42,338 nucleotides of DNA from WRIS01 sp050945135 (GTDB lineage Bacteria; Actinomycetota; Coriobacteriia; Coriobacteriales; Eggerthellaceae): NCBI GenBank assembly GCA_050945135.1, contig JBMNSJ010000016.1, positions 1 to 42,338 of the forward strand. Reading direction: 5' to 3'. The notes below the pieces were generated by a model. That model was not told the origin of the DNA, did no database searches, and saw only the letters and a list, made by a program, of their open reading frames with translations. Position numbers and translations under genes: made by a program. Shown piece after piece: positions 1-7,586 of the stretch (position 1 is its first letter; each line of letters begins with the position of its first letter).

Positions 1-80
1 CGGTTGAGTGGGGCGATGGATTGGTATGGAGCGAGCTGCATCATTCGACTCCGTACCCATACTCTGCTGATTAGCCCCCA

Positions 81-128
81 GACACACTTTTTGTCCTATA
101 ACCCTCTCACTCGGACAAAAAGTGTGTC
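81..128. repeat. Perfect 16-bp inverted repeat with 16-nt loop
   Basis: GACACACTTTTTGTCC at 81-96 is exactly complementary to 113-128, separated by 16 nt. Either transcript would fold into an uninterrupted 16-bp hairpin. Neither side has a long T run (CGTTTTAG follows on plus), so it is not a standard intrinsic terminator. It could be a decayed terminator, a protein-binding palindrome or the end of a mobile element. Confidence 0.7.
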
Positions 129-152
129 CGTTTTAGAGGCATCAGGGGATAG

Positions 153-287
153 AATTGGCGATAGTGCGCGATTCAATGATGAGCGAAATGCTGAAAACAA
201 GTAAATATCCTCGGTTTGGCGCGTATTCGTTTGTTTGCTGCAAGTAAAATCACGCACTATCGAAGATCTTTGGCAAACGAGGTCGAA
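153..287 (-). repeat. Structured two-copy element, copy 1
   Basis: Arms CGATAGTGCGCGATT (159-173) and AATCACGCACTATCG (248-262) form a 15-bp long-range stem. The same arms occur at 23173-23187 and 23263-23277. The 21 bases 153-173 are identical to 23167-23187. A GCGTATTC box (221-228) and a GGTCGAA box (281-287) recur at matching positions in both copies. The single arm mismatch is C·A if read on plus but a G·U wobble on minus, which favours a minus-strand RNA. It could be a MITE-like element, a REP-like repeat or a small RNA. Confidence 0.65.
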
Positions 288-346
288 TTTGGAGAAACCG
301 CTCAGGGTGAATAGACCTACTTGTTTGAAGCGGCCCAGAAAGACGT

Positions 347-433
347 CAAAGTACGAATCTCGCCTTACTTCGACCTTATGCTTTCAGATAACGCCAGGTC
401 GGCAACTGCTTTTGCGGAAATTATCGTACTTTG
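347..433. repeat. Nested inverted repeat
   Basis: CAAAGTACGA (347-356) pairs perfectly with TCGTACTTTG (424-433). Inside it, CGACCT pairs with AGGTCG. The two nested stems look like a folded RNA or a palindromic element end. No T tract and no neighbouring plus-strand gene explain it. Confidence 0.45.
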
Positions 434-490
434 CCGTTACTCTGAGCCATGAGCTCGAGATGTCTCGGAGCCGGGATGCTTCTTGTTTCA

Positions 491-1576
491 TCAGTATTTG
501 TTGTGTACGACCTCGGCTGAGCCGTTGAGTTCGCTCACGATAAACTCCTCGTCATCAAGCATTACTTTTCCAGAAAAGGTGCCAAATACCTGATGCTGAT
601 CACTGACAATAACGCCCATATTGATATAGTCGAAACGGTCAACCTGCGGCGTAAACACTAAATCTACCTTGCTCTCTTGATCTTTTACCGACCAGGGCTT
701 CATGAGGTCATAAATACCCGCTACACCCTTACCCTTTTCGGTAGCATCAAGGTCAAGCTTAGGAATACCAAAATCTACAATGCCAAATTTATACATCTTG
801 CCATCGACAAAGGCCATGTTTTCAGTGGCAGCCGAGGTATCTCCAAAACCATAACCAAGATTGAGCGCAAAACGGCAAGGCTCACTACGCTTTCCTTTTT
901 CGTCTTGCCAGCCATGTGCGGCTGCCCAAAACCAAAGGTTATCGTAGGTCCATACTCCCCGTCCCCAATCAAGCAAGGCAAAGGAATCATGCGGACGAAA
1001 GCCGTGAAGAAGCATGCCTAACCTGAAGCTTCCTTGGGCACGCATGCCAAGAATTTTTTGATTATAGTAAAAAGCTTTGGGGTCTTCTTTCCACGGAGTG
1101 GCAATAACCATTGAGTCTTGTGGTTCTTCATCAAGAACTGCGTCCACAACAAGATCTTCGTTTCCCTTAAATCGATTAAAACGCGCACGAATTTTACGAA
1201 TGCCATCCTTAACCTCGAAGCGAAAGTGAACACGACTGTTTTCGAATTCCGAGATTCCCTGCTCGCTTGACTCAGGCATTTTAAAGCCCCCAAGAGGAAG
1301 CGGTACTATAGTGCTTGTGGTCTGAAACTCATTCTTAACGAAATCGACGATTGAGGCCGAAATAAGACCTGCATAGCCAAGATCACCCAAAGTCAGGCAC
1401 AGCGCATATTCTTCGTCATTTATTAAATAGTAGTCCCATTCTTTCAAGCGCCACTTTGATGCCGCAACAGCCGAGCGCTTATAATCAAGCAGCAATGAAG
1501 TGGCATAACCCGGATTTGCTAAGCTGCCATCACTGGCGTGAAGTGGTCCTTTTTCGGTAATCCTATTCTGTTCCAT
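491..1576 (-). CDS. DUF2804 family protein
   Basis: This 361-residue protein resembles the DUF2804 family, large soluble proteins of unknown function rich in Trp and Gly. Visible blocks include the Trp-rich segment around WGRGVWTYDNLWFWAAAHGW and the following LNLGYGFGD, which I associate with that family. There is no signal peptide or membrane segment. I start it at the ATG at 1576 (MEQNRITEKG), preceded by GGGAAG. The frame stays open to a TTG at 1663 that would overlap nrdG, but that codon has no ribosome-binding site. It follows nrdG on the same strand with about 80 nt between, so it may be co-transcribed. No biochemical role is known to me and the neighbourhood does not reveal one. Confidence 0.75.
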   Translation of the reverse strand: MEQNRITEKGPLHASDGSLANPGYATSLLLDYKRSAVAASKWRLKEWDYYLINDEEYALCLTLGDLGYAGLISASIVDFVKNEFQTTSTIVPLPLGGFKMPESSEQGISEFENSRVHFRFEVKDGIRKIRARFNRFKGNEDLVVDAVLDEEPQDSMVIATPWKEDPKAFYYNQKILGMRAQGSFRLGMLLHGFRPHDSFALLDWGRGVWTYDNLWFWAAAHGWQDEKGKRSEPCRFALNLGYGFGDTSAATENMAFVDGKMYKFGIVDFGIPKLDLDATEKGKGVAGIYDLMKPWSVKDQESKVDLVFTPQVDRFDYINMGVIVSDQHQVFGTFSGKVMLDDEEFIVSELNGSAEVVHNKY

Positions 1577-1656
1577 GTCTTCCCTGCCCTCTGCAAAATG
1601 CCCTGCCAACGATAGTAAATTTTTTGCAATTAAAGAATGACTTGGATTGATTATAA

Positions 1657-2208
1657 TTACCAAGAAGAGGGAGCTGTAGGGTAATCATCATGGCTTTCCC
1701 AAAGCGTTACCTGGCCAGCTTGGGCGCTCTTCTTTATATCGATAACTCTTTGGTTAGTCGATCCTCTCCATAAAAGATCATAAACATGAAGGCTTTCAAT
1801 AAAAGGCCCGTCAACCAAAACATCGCAATAGCTTAGCAGCTCGCGCGCTTCCGACCCCAAAGAACCTCCCATAATATCTTCGTAGAGGTAGCCGGAGTAG
1901 AGCCAAATATTGAATCCCTGCTGGGAGAGTTGTTTTGCAAGTGCGAGACAGGCCCTCGTCTGAAGCAGCGGCTCGCCACCCGAAAAGGTAACACCCTGGA
2001 TAATCTTATTGGCACGAATCTCTTCATACAAGCTTTCGAGAGACGCCTTATAACCGCCTTCGAGGTTTTGGCTTTCAGGATTGTGGCACCCCGGACAGTT
2101 ATGCTTACATCCTTGCGTGAATATGCAAAAACGCAAACCTGGTCCATCAACGATGGAATCCTCTTGGGTTCCGTAAAGAAGAATATCGCTAGGGTTATTA
2201 GTGGTCAT
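1657..2208 (-). CDS. nrdG: Anaerobic ribonucleotide reductase activating protein
   Basis: This radical-SAM activase installs the glycyl radical on NrdD using S-adenosylmethionine and a [4Fe-4S] cluster in the cytoplasm. The 183 residues are normal for NrdG. The cluster motif CKHNCPGC supplies Cys34, Cys38 and Cys41 (CX3CX2C), preceded by the typical DGPGLRFCIFTQGC context. A glycine-rich SAM-binding stretch, GVTFSGGEPLLQ, follows. It lies just downstream of nrdD on the minus strand, as is usual, but a strong hairpin with a short T run (2224-2250) separates the two genes. That suggests nrdG is transcribed by partial readthrough at a lower level than nrdD. Confidence 0.95.
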   Translation of the reverse strand: MTTNNPSDILLYGTQEDSIVDGPGLRFCIFTQGCKHNCPGCHNPESQNLEGGYKASLESLYEEIRANKIIQGVTFSGGEPLLQTRACLALAKQLSQQGFNIWLYSGYLYEDIMGGSLGSEARELLSYCDVLVDGPFIESLHVYDLLWRGSTNQRVIDIKKSAQAGQVTLWESHDDYPTAPSSW

Positions 2209-2223
2209 AAAGCCTCGTTAAAA

Positions 2224-2250
2224 GAAACGGCCTGCATATGAGGCCGTTTC
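2224..2250 (-). terminator. Intercistronic intrinsic terminator or attenuator between nrdD and nrdG
   Basis: GAAACGGCCT (2224-2233) pairs perfectly with AGGCCGTTTC (2241-2250) around a 7-nt loop. In the minus direction the stem is followed by TTTTAA. It sits in the 65-nt gap between nrdD and nrdG, so it could lower nrdG expression or stabilise the nrdD message. Confidence 0.75.
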
Positions 2251-2273
2251 ACATAAGCATATTGAAAGTCGGA

Positions 2274-4628
2274 CTACTTGGCTGCTTCTTCGACGCTGTC
2301 ATGCTTAACTGCATCGTGCTTTAAGCGCTCAGATTCTTCGGCGCGCTTTGCATCGTTAAAACGATCGAGAGTGCCCACAAGATACCCCGTAATGCGACGA
2401 ATTCTATCGAAGCGCGGACCGCCTTCTGCTTCGGTGCGTCCGCATTTTGGACAACGATCGCCGATAATTCCGTTGTAGCCACACACAGGATCGCGATCAA
2501 CAGGATGGTTGATTGAACCATAACCAATGCCGCTATCTTTCATGTGTCGAATAATGGTCTCAAAAGCTTCAACATTGTTAGTAGGATCGCCATCAAGCTC
2601 GACATATGAGATATGCCCTGCGTTGGTAAGCGCATGATATGGCGCCTCAATAAAGATTTTATCAAAGGCATTAATCGGGAAATACACTGGCACATGGAAG
2701 CCGTTCGTATAGAATTCGCGATCGGTAACGCCCTCGATTACGCCATAACGCTCACGATCCATACGCACGAAACGCCCCGACAAACCCTCTGCTGGCGTGG
2801 CGATCAGGGTGTAGTTCATCTTTGTTTCGCGTGAAATACGATCAAGATACGAACGGATATGACCAACAATTTCGAGACCGAGTCGTTGCGCCTCAGGTGA
2901 TTGACCGTGGTGCTTTCCGGTGAGAGCCACCAAGGTTTCTGCTAGACCGATAAAGCCCAAAGTAAGCGTACCGTGTTTCAGTACTTCGCGCTGCTCGTCG
3001 TCAGACTTAAGCTTCTCGGAATCAAGCCACACTCCTTGCCCCATAAGGAAAGGTGCGTTGTAAACCTTCTTGCGAGCCTGAATTTCAAAACGCTCATCAA
3101 GCTGACCTACTGCAATTGCAATCTTTGAATCTAACAGGTCGAAGAAGAGCTCAATATCGCCTTTCGAGCGTATGGCAAGACGTGGCAAATTGAGTGAGGT
3201 GAAGCTAAGGTTTCCTCGACCAGGTGCTATTTCGCGATCGGGATCATGATGATTGCCCATTACGCGCGTGCGGCAGCCCATATAAGAAATCTCAGACTCG
3301 GGTGTGCCATTGTAGTATTGCGCATTATAGGGAGCATCCAAGAAGCTGAAGTTAGGGAACAGCCTCTTCGCTGAACAGCGCATTGCTAGCTTGAACAAAT
3401 CATAGTTTGGATCGCCAGGATTATAGTTGACACCCTCTTTAACGCGGAAAATCTGTACCGGGAAGATTGGCGTTTCGCCAGACCCAAGACCTTGCTCGGT
3501 TGCCAATAGCATGTTTTTAATAACCATACGACCTTCAGCAGAGGTATCCATGCCATAGTTAACCGACGAGAATGGCGTTTGTGCGCCAGCACGAGAATGC
3601 ATGGTATTGAGGTTGTGAACCAAGGCCTCCATTGCCTGGAAGGTAATTCTATCGGCATCATCGTGAGCCTGCTTTTCGGTGTAGGCTAACACGCGGTCGA
3701 TTACCGTTTCTTCAACGCCAGCTTCAACAAGCGCAGATCGAACAGCAGAAACGAAGGTAGCATCCATAACCAAGCTTGCAATGAGCTTTGTTTCTCCCTC
3801 AACACGACCGAGCGTTTCTTCGCTAAACATTTTTGGCTCTTCAATATCTGTGAGCAAATCGAGCGCCTCGGCGAGATGCTTCTTGTATAAGCGACGGTAT
3901 GTTTTCTTAACGCCTGCTGCAAGACCATAATCGAAGTCACAAATGGATTGACCACCGTGTTGATCGTTTTGGTTTGACTGAATGGCAATACAGGCAAGTG
4001 CTGCATAACTTGCGATATCGTTTGGCTCGCGGAGCACGCCATGACCTGTTGAGAAGCCTCCCTTGAAAAGCTTCCTAATATCAATCTGGCAGCAGGTGGT
4101 AGTAAGGGTGTAGAAATCCATGTCGTGAATGTGGATATCTCCCTCGCGATGCGCACGCGCGAATTTAGGATCGATGACGCACATTTCATAGAATTGCTTG
4201 GCGGATTCAGAGCCATATTTAAGCATGGTTCCCATTGCGGTGTCGGCGTCGATGTTGGCGTTTTCACGCTTCATATCTGATTCAGATGCTTTGGAAAAAG
4301 TAATGTCTTTCAGGGTTTGAACGAGACGAGAATTAACGTCGCGCACGCGATTGCGCTCGGCGCGATAGAGGATATAAGCTTTTGCGGTTTGTACGAAGCC
4401 AGATTCAATAAGCGTTTCTTCTACCAAATCTTGGATACCCTCAACTGTGGGGGTTCCTTCAATAGCTCCGCTTTCGAGCTTCTCAATTACTGTGGCACAT
4501 ATTTCGTCAGCAACAGCACGATTTTGCATAGCCCCACTAGCTTGGAAAGCTTTTGCAATTGCATCGGTTATTTTATCTGCCTTAAATTCTGCGGTGCGGC
4601 CATCACGCTTAACGATTGCATTAACCAT
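2274..4628 (-). CDS. nrdD: Anaerobic ribonucleoside-triphosphate reductase (class III)
   Basis: NrdD reduces ribonucleoside triphosphates to deoxy forms under anaerobic conditions, using a glycyl radical made by NrdG. The 784-residue protein starts with an ATP-cone (VKRDGRTAEF, about residues 5-95), the allosteric dATP/ATP domain. The catalytic barrel follows. Near the C terminus it carries the zinc-ribbon cysteines DPVCGYNG and RCPKCGRTE and the glycyl-radical loop RITGYLVG, with the radical Gly at residue 748. Thirty-six further residues, rich in Lys, Glu and Asp, follow the radical loop. The start is the ATG at 4628 with a modest purine-rich leader. Paired NrdR boxes at 4765-4812 lie about 140-180 nt upstream, implying repression by NrdR when dATP is plentiful. 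Confidence 0.97.
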   Translation of the reverse strand: MVNAIVKRDGRTAEFKADKITDAIAKAFQASGAMQNRAVADEICATVIEKLESGAIEGTPTVEGIQDLVEETLIESGFVQTAKAYILYRAERNRVRDVNSRLVQTLKDITFSKASESDMKRENANIDADTAMGTMLKYGSESAKQFYEMCVIDPKFARAHREGDIHIHDMDFYTLTTTCCQIDIRKLFKGGFSTGHGVLREPNDIASYAALACIAIQSNQNDQHGGQSICDFDYGLAAGVKKTYRRLYKKHLAEALDLLTDIEEPKMFSEETLGRVEGETKLIASLVMDATFVSAVRSALVEAGVEETVIDRVLAYTEKQAHDDADRITFQAMEALVHNLNTMHSRAGAQTPFSSVNYGMDTSAEGRMVIKNMLLATEQGLGSGETPIFPVQIFRVKEGVNYNPGDPNYDLFKLAMRCSAKRLFPNFSFLDAPYNAQYYNGTPESEISYMGCRTRVMGNHHDPDREIAPGRGNLSFTSLNLPRLAIRSKGDIELFFDLLDSKIAIAVGQLDERFEIQARKKVYNAPFLMGQGVWLDSEKLKSDDEQREVLKHGTLTLGFIGLAETLVALTGKHHGQSPEAQRLGLEIVGHIRSYLDRISRETKMNYTLIATPAEGLSGRFVRMDRERYGVIEGVTDREFYTNGFHVPVYFPINAFDKIFIEAPYHALTNAGHISYVELDGDPTNNVEAFETIIRHMKDSGIGYGSINHPVDRDPVCGYNGIIGDRCPKCGRTEAEGGPRFDRIRRITGYLVGTLDRFNDAKRAEESERLKHDAVKHDSVEEAAK

Positions 4629-4764
4629 GTCTCAATCCCATCTCTATTCCCCTATTACCTGCTTACATCTGCGAAGTGTGTTTTTGGTACAAGAATTCCG
4701 TCTGGGTTTTCCACTCGTTTTCATCATTATCTCAAGAAGATTTCCACCGGATTTTAGTACTTTT

Positions 4765-4812
4765 CCACAATATATTGTGGCCTACAAGACTTAGCATGTG
4801 GATATATGGTAG
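4765..4812. promoter_or_regulatory. Pair of NrdR boxes upstream of nrdDG
   Basis: CCACAATATATTGTGG (4765-4780) is a perfect 16-bp palindrome matching the NrdR consensus acaCwAtATaTwGtgt. A weaker second box, TGTGGATATATGGTAG, spans 4797-4812. The centres are 32 bp apart, about three helical turns, which is the geometry known for NrdR operators. They imply ATP/dATP-responsive repression of nrdD. Confidence 0.85.
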
Positions 4813-4919
4813 CTCTGAAAATGTGGGAAATCAAGCTGATTCGGGAAGTATTTTTAAAAGAAATCGTGCTTACTCGAGAGCTCGCTAAAGCGCTCATAAT
4901 GAATTCACGAGACGTCCAC

Positions 4920-5168
4920 TTATTCTACGGTTCCGTAGACGTATCCCCATCCGTGGCCCGCAATTGATGAATTCACTTGATCGCAAAATCGAGGGCGCGT
5001 ATAGCGTCCCGGCGGAAGGAGCTCAACTACTTCACGAAGGTCGTCGGGAAGATCATAAGCTTCTGCAAGCAGAATTGCGTCAAGCCTTCGAATGACCTCT
5101 TCTTCTTGGTAGAGCGCATCAACAAGCGTTTGCAGCGCGCCAAAATGAGGGCTTTTTTCTATCGCCAT
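4920..5168 (-). CDS. Small hypothetical protein coupled to the methyltransferase-like gene
   Basis: I do not recognise this 82-residue protein. It is soluble and acidic in its first half, with a predicted helix around EEEVIRRLDAILLAEAYDLPDD. The C-terminal half is rich in Gly, Arg and Tyr (PPGRYTRPRFCDQ, GHGWGYVYGTVE) and has one Cys. Its ATG at 5168 follows GGGGA with 8-nt spacing. The ribosome-binding site overlaps the stop of the upstream gene at 5180, so the two are almost certainly translated from one message. That tight arrangement suggests a functional partner, but no activity can be assigned. Confidence 0.7.
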   Translation of the reverse strand: MAIEKSPHFGALQTLVDALYQEEEVIRRLDAILLAEAYDLPDDLREVVELLPPGRYTRPRFCDQVNSSIAGHGWGYVYGTVE

Positions 5169-5179
5169 CGCATATTCCC

Positions 5180-6055
5180 CTAGGTAATTACATCGAAGCC
5201 AGCACTTGCAGCCACAAGCGACGCTGTATAGCTTGGTCTTGCTGCCCCAACAGCACGCAAGAACTGAACACCAGCTCCTCGTAACTGTGTAGCCGCTTCA
5301 ATCATGGTGTCAGCATGGAAGTAGGGATTCTCTTCCGTGCTCTCCTGCTGCCTAGGATCAACTTTCGCTATTTTTAGCTGGACAATCAAAGGCAACTCGG
5401 TTTTTTCCCGACATAAGGAAGCAAGCTGTACTATTTTTGCGAGCGGTGCCGAGGAAGAAAATCCGACAACGTTTGCGCCGTACTCCTCCATCAAGGCTAG
5501 GGTTTCGATTAAGGTTTCTTCGCTGGTATGGAAATCGGCATCCATCGAAGCAACAACCGGAACGTCACTTAAGGCGCGCACGGCCATAAGTGCACACTGC
5601 ATATCCACCGGGTGTGTCATACCATTAAGGAAAAAGGCATCATATCCCTCGCTACCAAACACCTTAGCGGCTCGCTCATATTGCCCTTTTGTTTGCCTGA
5701 GCGAAGCAGCACTCGAGATATCAAGAGGCAGTTCGCAAGGTCCAATTTCGGCAAAGATATGCTGGGGTTTGAGAGATTTCAGGATTGCCAGAGAGGCTGT
5801 TGCGATTTCAAAATCGCGATCCTCCATATTCGAATGGGCTAAGCGAGCGCGCGTAATACCCTGCGTATTAGTAACTAGAATTTGCGCTCCTGCTACCTCT
5901 TCGAGTCGATATATATCGCGTACCGCATCAGGCTCGATAAGGTTTATGAACTCTCTGTCCATATCCAAATCGACTCCTTGACGCTCAAGACTAGCGTCAA
6001 CAGGGCTCGACAGTACAAGCATATCTCGATGAAAACGTAGCTCGATATCTGGCAT
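5180..6055 (-). CDS. Homocysteine S-methyltransferase-like protein lacking the zinc cysteines
   Basis: The 291-residue protein follows the homocysteine S-methyltransferase barrel (Pfam Hcy-trans; the N-terminal part of MetH, and BHMT) from an NTQGITRARL-like N-terminal region through GPCELPLDI to the C terminus. In active enzymes homocysteine is activated by a zinc bound by a Cys in a GxNC motif and a GGCC pair. Here the corresponding places read GFSSSAP and AVGAARPSY, so by my reading all three thiol ligands are missing. It is therefore unlikely to be an ordinary methionine synthase. It may bind another substrate or act as a non-catalytic barrel. The ATG at 6055 has AAAGGAG at 8 nt. It is the first gene of a two-gene unit. 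Confidence 0.75.
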   Translation of the reverse strand: MPDIELRFHRDMLVLSSPVDASLERQGVDLDMDREFINLIEPDAVRDIYRLEEVAGAQILVTNTQGITRARLAHSNMEDRDFEIATASLAILKSLKPQHIFAEIGPCELPLDISSAASLRQTKGQYERAAKVFGSEGYDAFFLNGMTHPVDMQCALMAVRALSDVPVVASMDADFHTSEETLIETLALMEEYGANVVGFSSSAPLAKIVQLASLCREKTELPLIVQLKIAKVDPRQQESTEENPYFHADTMIEAATQLRGAGVQFLRAVGAARPSYTASLVAASAGFDVIT

Positions 6056-6083
6056 CAGATCATCTCCTTTTGTTCCAATTCAT

Positions 6084-6089
6084 CTTATA
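6084..6089 (-). promoter_or_regulatory. Possible -10 box for the methyltransferase-like operon
   Basis: On the minus strand TATAAG is preceded by TG (TTTTGTATAAG), a plausible -10 about 30 nt upstream of the start at 6055. No good -35 is visible at 16-18 nt. If this is the real promoter, the hairpins at 6230-6475 are not part of the leader. Confidence 0.35.
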
Positions 6090-6231
6090 CAAAAGCGCGG
6101 AACTTGGGTATGTTATGAATATCTCCACGTTTCAGCTACACATTTGTCCTGGGCTTATGTAAGTGACCTACCGTTCACGGCTTGATATTTCACTTCGAAC
6201 GAGAAAAATAAAGCCTTCACACGTTTTGGAA

Positions 6232-6475
6232 AACCAACTTTTATAATTGGTTCTGCAAATGAAAGATTCCCTCCCTTGAGTTTGCACTGCTTTTCCAAAA
6301 ATGAAGCAGTTACGACGTTTAAGCGTCGTGTATCCCCTCCTTGTTGGTCCGGCGGAGCTCCCCTCTCCCCGGGCCACTCTCTTTCTAAACATAGAACCCG
6401 CTTGCGAAGGCAGCGCCGAACCTCCTCAGAAGCGGAACAAAAAGAAAGAGCCCCTAAGGCCCTCTCTTATCTCTG
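6232..6475. other. Hairpin-rich intergenic region, candidate structured RNA
   Basis: Five hairpins lie in succession: AACCAA/TTGGTT (6232-6252), ACTGCTT/AAGCAGT (6286-6310), ACGACG/CGTCGT (6312-6329), TGGTCCGG/CCGGGCCA (6345-6376) and CCGCTT/AAGCGG (6398-6435). The galU terminator follows. The wobble in the fourth stem is U·G on plus and C·A on minus, which favours a plus-strand RNA, but no downstream plus-strand gene exists. I cannot match it to tmRNA, SRP RNA, RNase P RNA or a riboswitch I know. Confidence 0.4.
6442..6472 (-). terminator. Probable terminator after galU
   Basis: On the minus strand AGAGGGCC TTA GGGGCTCT folds into a bulged hairpin followed by TTTCTTTTTG. It lies about 40-70 nt after the galU stop and would end the ccm-galU transcript. 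Confidence 0.5.
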
Positions 6476-6509
6476 TCCCGAAACCCGCAGATGCGTGGAC
6501 GAGGCGCTC

Positions 6510-7322
6510 CTAAGCCAAGCTACGCTGATGCAGAATATTGTTGGTCTCAAGCCAGCTCTCGACCGTGCCGGTATCAAAGCCATCAGAAGGATCAATGATT
6601 AGTGCATACATTTCCTCTTCTTGTAGTACTGCATCAAGCGCGTCGGTGAGCTGAATCTCTCCACCAGCACCGGGCTTAACATCTGCAAGAAGCTCCATCA
6701 CGCGAGGACTTAAAAGATAGCGCCCGAATACTGCAAGGTTAGAGGGAGCATCTTCTTGAGCAGGCTTTTCTACCAAGGAATCAATCTTCCACACATCTTC
6801 AGCGACAGAAGCTCCCGCAATTACCCCAAAACGGCTAACTTCCTCGTCGGGCACGGGCATTACGGCAATAACGCTTGCACCGCCATGCTCTTGTGAGATT
6901 TGATTCATGCGTGGCAGCATCTTGTTATCTGGAACTAGCACATCGCCGAGCAGCACGAAAAAGGGTTCGTCACCCGTCTTGTCTTTGGCGCAATGAACTG
7001 CATGCCCTAAGCCCAAAGGCTCATCTTGGTACACATAGCTCACATTGAGGTTTCCTACATACTCAACCAGGTCGGCATATTCGTCTTTTCCTCGCTCACG
7101 CAAAGTTTTAACGAGCTCTGGAGCTGGCGAAAAATGCTCTTCTATAGCCTTTTTTTCGCGACTATTTATGATGACAACTTCATCGGCAGACGAAGCCAGT
7201 CCCTCTTCAACTACGTATTGAATAGCGGGACGATCAAGTACAAGAAGCATTTCTTTTGGCTGAGCTTTTGTTGCTGGCAAAAAGCGCGTGCCCATACCAG
7301 CAGCAGGAATCAGTGCTTTCAT
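6510..7322 (-). CDS. galU: UTP-glucose-1-phosphate uridylyltransferase
   Basis: GalU makes UDP-glucose from UTP and glucose-1-phosphate for envelope glycan synthesis. The 270-residue protein begins MKALIPAAGMGTRFLPATKA, containing the nucleotidyltransferase signature G-x-G-T-R and the Lys of the PKEMLLV block. It continues with EPLGLGHAV, the LLGDV metal-binding aspartate, and VEKP. I choose the ATG at 7322, preceded by AAAGGT; an in-frame ATG at 7343 would place that Shine-Dalgarno inside the gene. It lies downstream of ccmD on the same strand with about 80 nt between, so it may be read from the ccm operon or its own promoter. Confidence 0.95.
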   Translation of the reverse strand: MKALIPAAGMGTRFLPATKAQPKEMLLVLDRPAIQYVVEEGLASSADEVVIINSREKKAIEEHFSPAPELVKTLRERGKDEYADLVEYVGNLNVSYVYQDEPLGLGHAVHCAKDKTGDEPFFVLLGDVLVPDNKMLPRMNQISQEHGGASVIAVMPVPDEEVSRFGVIAGASVAEDVWKIDSLVEKPAQEDAPSNLAVFGRYLLSPRVMELLADVKPGAGGEIQLTDALDAVLQEEEMYALIIDPSDGFDTGTVESWLETNNILHQRSLA

Positions 7323-7402
7323 CGATGAACTACCTTTCTTCATTCTTTTGTGACGCATATAGTTTTGTCTGAGGCGAGAAAAGCTGCGCGCCTGCCCAAA
7401 GC

Positions 7403-7585
7403 TTAAATCTGCTTGATATTGAGGGCTTCCTCAAGCACCGCAACTTGCTTCTCTGTCCTCTTCATTCCACGAATCGCAATAAAAACGTAGACAAACAGGG
7501 CAAACCACATAAGCGCATATGCAGCGATAACGAAGGGAGCCGACTCTAATACCGTACTATATATCTCTACTAATACCGAATTCAT
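7403..7585 (-). CDS. ccmD: CcmD-like small membrane protein
   Basis: This 60-residue protein has one transmembrane helix (SAPFVIAAYALMWFALFVYV) followed by a basic, helical tail (GMKRTEKQVAVLEEAL). That is the size and topology of CcmD, which stabilises the CcmABC transporter and helps release holo-CcmE. Family sequence conservation is weak, so the call rests on size, topology and place. The ATG at 7585 follows AGGGG and sits directly at the end of ccmC. It is the last ccm gene in this operon. Confidence 0.8.
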   Translation of the reverse strand: MNSVLVEIYSTVLESAPFVIAAYALMWFALFVYVFIAIRGMKRTEKQVAVLEEALNIKQI

Positions 7586-7586
7586 T

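Larger units (their letters stand above)
1..490. other. Gene-free segment with three stacked inverted repeats
   Basis: I find no convincing coding region here: the open frames have no ribosome-binding site and no recognisable protein. The stretch holds a perfect 16-bp inverted repeat (81-128), a copy of a two-copy structured element (153-287) and a nested inverted repeat (347-433). It lies downstream of the minus-strand DUF2804 gene. Confidence 0.6.

Noticed and set aside
4..528. Two short plus-strand frames in the first 530 bases
   Set aside because: They run through inverted repeats, have no start signals and resemble no protein.
6276..6602. Plus-strand frame of 108 codons over the hairpin region and the end of galU
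   Set aside because: It overlaps galU on the opposite strand, has no ribosome-binding site and a composition set by the hairpins.
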